Source: Blasia pusilla
Lineage: Eukaryota; Marchantiophyta; Marchantiopsida; Blasiales
Length of the DNA stretch: 64,000 nt
Reading direction: 5' to 3'
Assembly: GCA_050084515.1 (NCBI GenBank)
Contig: CM114272.1
Coordinates: forward strand, 18,600,001-18,664,000
The translations under genes were made by a program, and so were the position numbers. The notes beneath the pieces were generated by a model. The model searched no databases. It was not told the DNA's origin and saw only the letters and a list, made by a program, of their open reading frames with translations. Shown piece after piece: positions 22,479 through 33,500 of the stretch (the first letter of the stretch is position 1; each line of letters opens with the position of its first letter).

Positions 22479-22742
22479 AACAGAGCTTGCCACGCTCCAC
22501 AGAACCGTATGGTTCCTATAGTGGAAGATTCTACGGGTTAGCAAGATCTTCATAGTGCGTGTATATCAGTTTTTCGTGCAGCTATTCAGATTTGTTAACA
22601 GTTAGCTCTCACAACAGAGCTTGCCACGCTCCACAGAACCGTATGGCTCCTCTAGTGGAAGATTCCACGGGTTAGCAAGATCTTCATAGTGCGTGTATAT
22701 CAGTGCTACGTGCAGCTATTCAGATTTGTTAACAGTGAGCTC
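22479..22742 (-). repeat. Tandem duplication of about 130 bp including part of an exon
   Basis: 22479-22607 and 22608-22742 are near-identical and both include the sequence coding for YEDLANPWNLPL..EPYGS. The copy next to the downstream exon has two nonsense changes (the Trp codon to TAG and a Glu codon to TAG). The upstream copy is open but is followed by a stop. Confidence 0.85.
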
Positions 22743-23221
22743 TCTTTTTCGAACCACTTAAAGAAGTTGAAAGGATTCTGCTTGAGAGAGACGATTTTTT
22801 TTTTTCTAGAGACGAGATACTCTTGAGGTTTCGAAACCGCTTTAAAACATAATGTTTCCCACAATAGCTAGAGAACTAGGAAATTCAGCAAGAAAGCACC
22901 AAAGCACTCAATCCTATTGTCTTCACATTTGGTCGCTACTAAGTGTAAAGCAGCTGATGTACTCTAACAGAGATTTCAACGTCATACAACAATGTGCATA
23001 GACTTTAGTATTGAGAATGAGACTTGACCCTCAATTGAAACACATTTCGGCTCAATTTTTCTTTTGGTGAAAGGGTCGCCACGTCTACTGTTTGTGTAAG
23101 GCTTTGGAGAGTTTGTACTGCACCTGACGTTCGAATGTGGTCAAAACGTTTTACTTACATAGCAAGATCACTATATCTTAGTCCTCTGTTGTTTCTATCT
23201 ATAGGTTAGCAACTCTTCCAA

Positions 23222-23272
23222 TTGCATACCCAATTTGGCAACTGCATACCCAATTCCAAATTGGGTATGCAA
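23222..23272. repeat. Hairpin with 17-bp arms
   Basis: TTGCATACCCAATTTGG (23222-23238) is followed by its exact reverse complement at 23256-23272. The loop itself repeats CATACCCAATT, giving a small direct repeat inside the hairpin. Confidence 0.75.
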
Positions 23273-24589
23273 TAATTTGTGAAGGTATCAGCGTTACCCA
23301 AAGATGGAAGCTAACTGATGAGTTTCTAAAGTGAGAAAAGGAGTGCTATCCTCTTATCCTCGGAAGTTTGACCCACATTCCAATACTGCCACAGGGCCCT
23401 TGTTTTAGAAAGGGTCATCTTCTTGTTTAGGTGTGGCCAGGAGGTTGTCTGACGTCAATGGTGAATTCAAAGCGTTGAGCATAAACTTTGATTTCAACCG
23501 TCTTCTTTCCTGGAGCAACGAGGATGGCCTCGTTGAATTTCTGGACCTGGTTTCCAGTTACTTCCTATCTCCATCGAGTCTAGTTGTATGTTCACAAGGC
23601 CACGATAGACATACTTAATGGTTATAGTCTCTTCATCGAGTTACATAAGTGCGTACTGACTGTATCGAGTAAGAATGACTTTGATACTCATGGGGGGTTT
23701 CAGAGCAGGAACAGGTGGAAAATGGATGGATTCAATTTCTGATGTAGACCACATACTGGTAATTTTTGGATAAATCTAATTGGTTCCTCTCTCTCCTTCA
23801 GTGTAGGGAGAGGAAAAAGGCCTAAAAAGTCACGCATGATGGATGCCGTGCAATATCAAGTTCAAGCCCTTAATCTTACAAATCTCTCATCCTGGCCCCG
23901 TCTCCAAACACAGTGTTGCCTAAGATGCATTGGAGAGCCTACAGATTGTACGTGGTGTTCGAAGCTTAACAGTTGCAGTAACTGCACATGTTTTCCCAGT
24001 CTGCCGATAAGCAGATTGTAAGTCTATATTTTCACGCAAGATGTAAACCTATGGCAGCTGATACGCAAGAGAGCTGCAAAGGCACAGATCTGTGCAAATT
24101 TAAACATGTAGAAGGATGATCTTCGATAAAGGAAAAGCTCTTACAAGTGACCTTTCTTCTGCAGATTATACGGCACTCACCACCTCACTTATGCAAAAAT
24201 TAGTATAACTTTTAATATGTTGAAAGCTGTAAATACGTCACCTCAGCACGTTTTCTTAAATCCTTCAGAAGGAAATATTGATGCTCAGTGAGTAAGTGAT
24301 CGATCTCAGAAAATCAGTTGAGACATACGATTGCAGCTATTTTCGAAGGTATCATATTCTCCCTTCCCCTGACGGGTTTCAAGGTCACCCGGTTCGTATT
24401 TTGACACGGCAAATAAGCTGAGATAAGACTCATCCCATAACCACATTTCTCCAGTTCCAGGACCCACCAGAAGTTTCAGTTAGGTATACGGGTTGAAGTT
24501 GCGTAACCAGGGCCGAATGAAATCACTCTTCAGGGGCTTTCTAACAACTTTGTATTACTTTAGTAAATCTAAAACTTCGATCGCTTCGA

Positions 24590-27500
24590 TCATCCGACCA
24601 TGGCAAAAGGAAGGTATCTTTGATGGTTATTCACAAATTGACATCGTCTTATAAAAGAGGATACATGCACCGTAAACAAGGCACGCACCGATTGTGAATT
24701 TCGATATCGGCGACTTTCAGTCCGTCCAGATGTGAGATCCTCAGCGATTTTCAAATTCTGGCGTTTGGATCTCCGATCATTCTTCTCTCCTGACACTTCA
24801 GGCTTCGCAAAGTCTTTTGGTCTTGCGCCAATATGATGTGGCATTTCATCATGCAATCGAGACGGACGGTTTTGGTGGACGTCACTTTCCAGTTGTTCAC
24901 GTTGGTCTGGCATGCCATCTAAGGTCTCAGTCTCATAAGTATCACCGTCGCTGTCCATCTCATGTCCAGCCTCTTCAGGCTGCTCTGGCATGTTCTCTAC
25001 CGGCTGATAGTTGTCTTCGTACACAACCTCCCGTTCAGACTCGGGTTGATAGTTACTATTGTCTTCATCTATTGGCCGAAGTTTAGACTGAAACTGATAG
25101 TCTGCTTCTTCCAGGTACTCAGATTCAGAATCACGTTGATCCAACCTGTTATCTACTTTGTTAGAACCGCCTTCGTCTGTAAGCTCAGGTTCGTGCTGAA
25201 TTTGAGTATCTATCGTCTGAGAATACCCTTCATCTATGAGCTCAAGTTCGGGCTCAAGTTGATCTGGTGTGTTCTCTCTCGTGTGAGAGTAGCCCTCATC
25301 CCTGAGCTCAAGTTCAGAATAAATTTGATGTGGCGTGTTTTGTCTCGTTTGATAAAACTCCTCATCTCTGAGCTCGAGTTCGGAATCAAGTTGATCTGAC
25401 GTGTTTTGTCTCGTTTGATAATAGTCCTCATCTCTGAGGTCAAGCTCGGAATCAAGTTGATCTGGGGTGTTTTCTCTCGTTTGATAAGAGTCCTCATCTC
25501 TGAGTTCCAGTTCGGAATCAAGTTGATCTGGCGAGTTATCAGTCATCTGAGTATTGTCTTGAGAATTGCTCTCGTCTATGAGCTCCAGTTCGGGCTCAAG
25601 TTGATCTGACATCTTCTCTGTCAGTTGAGAATTGCCTTCGTCTATGAGCTCCAGTTCGGGCTCAAGTTGATCTGGCGTGTTTTCTCTAGTTTGAGAATAG
25701 TCCTCGTCTCTGAGCTCAAGCTCGGAATCAAGTTGATCTTGCGTGTTATCAGTCATCTGAGTATTTCCTTCGTCTATGAGCTCCAGTTCGGGCTCAAGTT
25801 GATCTGACATCTTATCTGTCATTTGAGAATTTCCTTCGTCTATGAACTCAAGTTCGGGCTCAAGTTGATCTGACATCTTATCTGAATTTTGACGATTGCC
25901 CTCTTCTATGAGCTCCAGTTCGGGCTCAAGTTGATCTGACATCTTATCTGTATTTTGATAATTGCCTTCGCCTATGAGCTCCAGTTCGGGCTCAAGTTGA
26001 TTTGACATCTTATCTGTAATTTGAGAATTGCCTTTGTCTATGAGCCCCAGTTCGGGCTCAAGTTGATCTTGCGTGTTATCAGTCATCTGAGTATTGCCTT
26101 CGTCTATGAGCTCCAGTTCAGGCTCAAGTTGATCTGATATCTTTTCTGGCATTTGAGAATTGCCCTCGTCTATGAGCTCCAGTTCGGGCTCAAGTTGATC
26201 TGACATCTTTTCTGTCAGTTGAGAATTGCCCTCGTCTATGAGCTCCAGTTCGGGATCAAGTTGATCGGACATCTTCTGTGTCAGTTGAGAATCGCCTTCG
26301 TCTATGAGCTCCAGTTCGGGCTCAAGTTGATCTGTCATCTTCTGTGTCAGTTGAGAGTCGCCTTCGTCTATGAGCTCCAGTTCGAGCTCAAGATGATGTG
26401 ACATCTTATCTGTCATTTGAGAATCGCCTTCGTCTATGAGCTCCAGTTCGGGCTCAAGTTGATCTGACCTGTCTTCTCTTGTGGGAGAATCGCCTTCGTC
26501 TACGACCTCACCTTGCTCTGGCGCATAATTTATCTTCTTTGCATCCACTTCTCGTACGCCCTCGAGCTCGGGGTCAAGTTGATTGTGCCAGAGAACTTGG
26601 GAACCCAGCTTGCGTTCTAAGTCCTCACCCGCAAACTGCTCAGAATTCATGTCATCCTGTCTTTCACTGTGACGGTCTGGAACAGTTCGAACTCCGAGGT
26701 CCTGCGATTCAAGGACAATGGGAAATTCAGTATGACTCCTTCCAGAGTCCACATGTTGTTGCAGGTTTCGGGTGACGGAGTTGTGAAATTTTCCAGTTGC
26801 CATAGCTTCAACTTCATGGGGAAGCATCACTTGTTGAGAACTTTCTGGTTTGCTCGATACCGTGCCTTCCAAGTCCTCCAAGATCTCATTCAGAAATTCA
26901 ATCTGTGAAATTTTCCGTGGAGTCTTCACTCCTTTATCTTCAAAATTCTTTGATGAGTCAACCATGGTGGACATATCGGGTTCGTTATCGCTGCGAGATT
27001 CCAAGTCCTCCAAGATCTCATTCAGCAAATCAATCTGTGAAAATTTGCGTTGAACCTCCAATCCTCTATCTTCAAAATTCTTTGATGAGTCAACCATGGT
27101 GGACAAATCAGGTTCGTTATCACTGCGAGATTCCAAGTCCTCCAAGATCTCATTGAGCAAATCAATCTGTGAAAATTTGCGTTGAACCTCCAATCCTCTA
27201 TTTTCAAAAGTCTTTGATGAGTCAACCATGGCGGACGAATCGGGTTCCTTATCACTGCGAGATTCCAAATCTTCCAAGATCTCATTCAGCAATTCAATCT
27301 GTGAAATTCTGCGTGTAGTCTCCATTCCTCTATTTTCAAAATTTTGTGATGGGTGAACCATGGCGGACGAATCGGGTTCCTTATCGCTGCGAGATTCCAA
27401 GTCCTCCAAGATCTCATTCAGCAATTCAATCTGTGAAATTCTGCGTGTAGTCTCCATTCCTCTATTTTCAAAATTTTGTGATGGGTCAACCATGGCAGAC

Positions 27501-30500
27501 GAATCGGGTTCCTTATCGCTGCGAGATTCCAAGTCCTCCAAGATCTCATTCAGCAATTCAATCTGTGAAATTCTGCGTTGAGTCTTCAATCCTCTCCCTT
27601 CAAAATTCTTTGACAAGCCATCCATAGCGAACGAATCGGGATAGGTACCACTGTGAGATTTCCAAAATTCAGGAGGTTTTCCAATTGTGCTACTAATCCA
27701 GTGATCCAGGGATCTCAGAAGCTCGAAGTTCCCTTTCTCGCTGTGGGACGAATCAGTTGGAGAGCTTTGGTCTCTCCTTAGTTCCAAATCTTCCACTTCC
27801 CAATCTTGAGGGCTGGCATTGTGCATCCAAGAAAGCGGACGACGACGATCGGTTACGGGGACCAGAACCCCAAGATCTTCCTGAATGGTGATTAGTGTCT
27901 CGTTAGGAATCCGGCGATTTGTAGAATCAATTGACTGCGATGGAAAGCTGTCATGGAGTTGGAGTAGTGAGATTTCACGATCCCTCGAAGTCAGCTCTGA
28001 CTGTTTTGTGGTGTCATATGTCCTTGAATTCCTGAGACTCGTTGTATCTGTCTCGTCAGATTGTTCTGGCATTTGATGTTGAGAACTTTGTCGACTCGTG
28101 GGATCCATAAGTTGAGCTTGGTCATGATCATCCGAGCTATCTCTTATGTATACCCGAGTTTGAGAAGATTGGTGGATCTGTGACTTGGAGGATAGTACCG
28201 ATTGACTTCTTGAAGTCTGGGTACCCCTGGATTCGATCATTCCAGACTGCTTCGCTATCCGACTCTGACGATTTATGGGCTCCGTCTCCTTTTTTGTCCC
28301 AACTGTAGTTTGTGATGGCTGGCGACTCATGGACTTCAGGTCATCAGACTGCGCACTCACACTTTTTCGAATTCCAGATTGAAAACTTTGGCGGCTCCTG
28401 GACTCCTTAGCTTCAGAAGAGGGTACACTTGGGCTTTCAAAATTGTGTTCAATCTTGGGATGGGGAACTACAGACTGCTCACTCATGAAGCTTCTCGTCT
28501 CGGATTGAAAATTGTTGCTCCTCCTGGATTCTTTCGATTCAGAACATGGTGGTACTTGACTGTATAATTCCTGCTGATCGTTCTTGTGTTCGATGGGTTC
28601 AAACCGCGCTACTGTACCCGTATTAGGTGGAGTTTGTGATGGTTGGCGATTCCTTAGTTTTGAAGTGTCAGCGTCCTGCTCACTAATGCTTCTTCTCCAT
28701 CCAATTTGGAAATCGTGGCGGCTTCTGGGTTCCATACGTTCAGGTGATGCAGCCATTTGACTGTGAGAATGCTGAAGATTCCTGGATTCGGTGGTTTCAG
28801 GCAGCTTCGCCATGCTGCGTTGTTTCTTAGTTTTTGAAGGGGTCGGACTCATAGGCTCCCAATCTTCAGACTGCTCGTCTGTGCTGTGTTGCATCCGAGT
28901 TTGAGAAAGCTGACCGGTCGTTGGCTCAAAAGCTTCCCTATTTTGTTGGTTCCTGAGGTCCACATCATCAGCTCGCACGACCAGGATATTTCCTATTTTA
29001 GAGGGAGATCGCTTCGCAGTCCAAACTTCCATAGCTTCAGTAGATGATGATACCACCTGACTTGGACGATGCTGGCCACTCCTGAAACTGATTTCTTCGG
29101 GTTCCAATGCGCTGCTGGTACGCTCTTGATTTTGAGAATGGTGGACGCGTGTTGGGTCCGAATCTTCTCGTAGGATAGGAAAGTGAGGATTCGGCAGACT
29201 GCTGGATTCCATGTGCTCAAACAGCAACGCCAAGCTATCGATATCCGTCCGTGGAATTTGAGAATGTGGGCAGCTGCTTTCTGTGTTGACTCCATAAGAT
29301 CGGGCCATGTGAATTTCAAGACTCTTGCGATTTCTGGATTTTATAACTTGAAGATCCTCTGCCGCAGTTATTTGCAGTCCTTGATTATCGTAAGGTTCCA
29401 ATGATTCCGGACCTTCAGATTGCTCAAGTATTGACGGTTGAGGTTTATGAGAACGCGGACAGCTGCTTTCAGAATCTCCTTTGTCCTCATACGATCGGGC
29501 CATGTGTATTTGAAGGCTCTTACGATTCCTGGATTGCATGACTTGAGGCTCCTTTGCCATTGTAATCTGCAGCTCTTGATGATCTGAAGGTTCCAATGGG
29601 TGAGTACTTGGTTCCAAAGCTTCAGACTGCAGAACTGTTTGCGATTCAGAACCATGAGAACGCGGACAGCTGTTCTCTCCGTTGACTTCATATGATCGGG
29701 CCATGTGAATTTGAAGGCTTTTTCGATTCCTGGATCGTATAACGTGAGTCGCCTTTGGCAGGGTAACCTGCAGTTCATCAGGATCTGAATGTTCCAATGG
29801 GGGAATTCCTGGTTCCAAACCTTCAGACTGGTGAAATTTTTGAGATTGAGGTCGACGAGATTGCGGACAGCTGCTTTCTCCATTGTCTTCATAGGATCGA
29901 GCCATGTGTATTTGAAGGCTCTTGCGATTCCTGGATATTATAGCTTGAGGCTCCTTTGCCATGGTAATCTGCAGTTCTTCATCATAATTTGAAGTTTCCA
30001 ATGGGATAGTACTTGGTTCCAAAACTTCAGACTGCGGAAGTGTTTGAGATCGAGAACTATGAGGACGCAGGCGGTTGCTTTCTCCGTTGTCTCCACATGA
30101 CCGGGCCATGTGTATTTGAAGGCTGTTGCGATTCCTGGATTGTATAGCTTGAGGCTCCTTTGCCATGGTCATCTGCAGTTCTTCAATATGATCTGAAGGG
30201 TCCAATGGGTGAGTAATTGGTTCCAAAGCTTCAGAATCCTGAAGTACTTGAGACCGAGGTCGATGAGAACGCCGGCAGCTGCCTTCTCCTTTGTCTTCAT
30301 ATGATCGGGCTGTGTGAATTTGAAGGTTCTTACGGTTGAAGGCTCTTGCCATAGCAACCCCCAGTTCTTGATGGTCAGAAAGTTCCAATAGGTGAGTACT
30401 TGTTTCCAAAGCTTCAGAATGCTCGTGCAAATGAGACTGAGATTTATGAGAACCACTGGATTCCATATGAGCAAAGTCTTCTGTCATTCTATCCCCCATT

Positions 30501-33500
30501 TCACCTTGAGAACTTTCACGGCTCCTTCCTCCAACAACTTCTACCAGCTGTTCCATTTGGGTATAGGCATCATGCCCGTCTCCTGCTATCACAGCCTCGG
30601 ACTGAACTCCCTTATCAGTCAGTTGTTTTGTTTCTGGATACAATCGGAAAATGTTTCTCTCATTTTCCGATTGCATTAGCGGTTGACCTTGAAAACTCGG
30701 TGCATGATTCTTTTTGAGGTCCTGAACATGTGACCCTCGGTGCTTGGATGCTTGAGAACTCTTTGGTGCCACTTCTTTGGACAACACTGTGATTGTTTCG
30801 TCCTGCTCCTGAGTTCCAGTATCTCTATGGGTCCTTTTTGCCACCCCTCGTACTTCATCTTCTGGTGGAGTTTCTGAACTCTGACGCTCTTTGATGTCCA
30901 CTTCTAGTCGCATTCGGTTAACCTGTTTCTGACTCTGAGGATCTTCACCGATGGTAGAAACCACGACTTCAGACTGGTTTCCCATGCCCCTCTGCCCAAC
31001 GGAGTTCTGGTGTGGTGTGGACCTCCGCGCTCCGCTCTCCTGTGGCATGTCACTCACCATACTATCTAACATCAGCGGCATGCTTCCTAAGACCAGAAGG
31101 ACCGAGCTCTGCTCAGTCCTGCACGCTCCCTGTTCTGTCTGTTGGGCTACGTGAGAATGTGCCGGGACTGGAGAGCTACCATTCAGGTTTACCAAAGTTT
31201 CTGACGGTACCAAGCGTGCGCCCGGCATTACTGGACAGTCCTGGACAGTCCTTAATGCTGCAGGCTCAAATCGCGGTGGGATGTCGTTCTGCCTAGGAAG
31301 GTGCGGACCTCTCGATTCCAAGGATAGTACCTTCTGTGACAAGTGTGTTAGCATTTCAGAGAGAGAATTTTGAAAGGTCGCATTCAGGACATTTGAAACT
31401 TCTAAACCCACGAGATCCTCTGGCTGGTCATCTCGATGATGAAGTATCGGATCAGAAACCATTGTTCGAGATCTGGCAGAATTGTGATCTCTGGATTCCG
31501 TGCCTAAATGGGGCTCAGAAACGTCCGTTCCCAAGCTGGTGTGAGCAGCAATCTTTTGGTTTCTAGCAGTTCGATAACGTATGGGTTCCACTCCTTCAGA
31601 CTGCTGAGGGATCTTAGTTTCCAAACGAGTGTCAAAAAAGGTCGTTACAGGTCTGCCAGAGATATTCTCTTCTCTGGATTCCATACTTCCATCCTGGTGA
31701 GGAAAGTCAAATTCAGATTTCAAACTAGTGTCAGCAGCAATTGTTCGACGTATGGCAGAGGTATACTGTCCACCTTCATTACCTTCACCTCGTTGACGAA
31801 ACTTGAAGTCCATTTCCTCTGAACTAGTGTCACGAGCAAGTGTTTGAGGTCGGATAGAAGAGGTACCTCCGGCTTCCATTCCATCTTCACCTTGTTCATC
31901 AAATTTGAAATCATATTCCAAACTAGGGTCATGAGAAAATTTTTGAGGTCCGGGAGAGGAGTAATCTTCGGCTTCCATGCCTCCGCCTTGCTGAGGAGAC
32001 CGGAACTCATCCTCCAAACTAGTGTCACGAGCACTTTCTGCAGGGAGTGCACAGTGAACTCCAGCTTCCATACCTCCACTCCGTTGAGGAAATCTCAAGT
32101 CAGATACCACATTAGTGTCACTAGACTCCGACGTGTCATCTCCAGCTTGCCTATCTTTGGACTGCTGAGGAAAGTCGTAGTCAGTAGTCTTAGGCTGAGA
32201 TCTGGCTGACCAGGACTCTCTGAATTTTGCACGACCATACTGCTGAGGAATTTCGATTCCCGAACTTCTGTAATTTTCTTGACTGCTAGATGCCTCAAGA
32301 TCTGAAGTTGATGTTGTCTGCGACATGCGGTTTTTGCGGTTTTGGTGACCCTTGGAGACCCTTGTTATGTTAGATGGATGTGGCACGTTAGCTTCCCTCA
32401 TTTGTAGCTCGAGTAATTTGTCACGCAGTATTTTAGCGTTCGCACCTCCCACGCTATCGAACTGCTTTGGCGCATTCATCTCCATCTGGGCTACGGAATT
32501 CTGGTGACTCTTGGAGCCAACAATTTGAGATTGGCTTGGCATGAATAACTCGGAACCTCTTGAACCTTGAGGTGTGTTAGTGAGGATCTGCTCGAGCGAA
32601 TTTTCTCCACTCCTAGTTCGCTGGAGAGGAGTCTGGAGTGATAAGGTCCCTCCCTTGACAGAGGATTGTGGATCATCCGCCTGCTTGGATGCGATCCTCT
32701 CCATCTGAGCTATGGAATTTTGTCGGCTTCTAGAGCCCAAAATCTCAGACTGGCTGGGCATGAAGAACTCGGAACCCCTTGGACCTTGAGGTATGGTGTC
32801 GAAGATCTGCTGCAGTGAAGCCTCTCGACTCCGAGGTGGGATTGATCCAGTCTCGGTGGGGAAAGTTTCAAAGATTTGAGCCACGGCGTTACGGGGAGAG
32901 GATTGTGGACGACCAGCCTCTGATTGCTGTAGCGCTTGACTCGCCATCCAAATCTGAGACTTCTGGCGATTCCTGAATCCCCGACGATCAGAGTTTTGCC
33001 CTTGATCAGTCGCCCACTGAATTTGAGAAGTCTGAGCTCTGCGGGACGTGCCTGTAGATTCAGTTGGGTCTCGAGCTTGTGAAGTCTGATGCTCGTCATC
33101 CAGAGCACTGGAATCCTGCGGAGCCTTCTTCATAGTCCGGATATTTTGAAGGCTTACACCTTCGTCCTCGTGTGCCATAGATGCCTGGACATTGTCGCTA
33201 CTTCTCGAGCTGTGCTCTTGCGGCCCAGGCCAAGGCGTAGGTCGCCGGGTTTTGTGAAATGGCAGACTCCTAGATCCTTCATCTGCCAAGTCTTGTGATG
33301 GGATAACAACTGAAGACTGAGTTTGTAGAGCCGGCCAAGGCGTGGGTCGCCGGGGTGGATGATATGGAGTATTCTTGACTGTTTCAGCTCGCAAGTCTGG
33401 AGGCATGGGTTCTGCAAAGTGAAATTTGTGGTCTTGACGACGTCTAGATTTCGGCATTTTCGAAGGCCACTGGGGTTTAGGAAGGACAATCTTCGGGTTA

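Larger units (their letters stand above)
22126..24560 (-). pseudogene. Unidentified minus-strand coding sequence, apparently eroded
   Basis: Coding-like stretches run in order on the minus strand. At 24420-24540 are SDFIRPWLRNFNPYT and, after a stop, GPGTGEMWLWDESYLSLFAV. At 23590-23700 are KPPMSIKVILTRYS and LDEETITIKYVYRG. At 23437-23540 is VAPGKKTVEIKVYAQRFEF. At 22610-22730 is YEDLANPWNLPLEEPYGSVE. At 22126-22500 is a long open exon with KLCCEVETKWPDNQKKIFIN and later NPDRDELAQLEAEVFGLE. Composition is like a real soluble protein and unlike the repeat gene beside it. Stops and frame changes lie between and inside blocks, so this is either a pseudogene or a gene whose introns I cannot place. 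I recognise no family. Confidence 0.45.

Noticed and set aside
24817-27581. Several plus-strand open frames of 60-145 codons antisense to the giant gene, with repeats such as ELQFGLKLIW
   Set aside because: They are the reverse complement of the 66-bp and 132-bp arrays. A repeat whose length is a multiple of three without antisense stops automatically opens the other strand.
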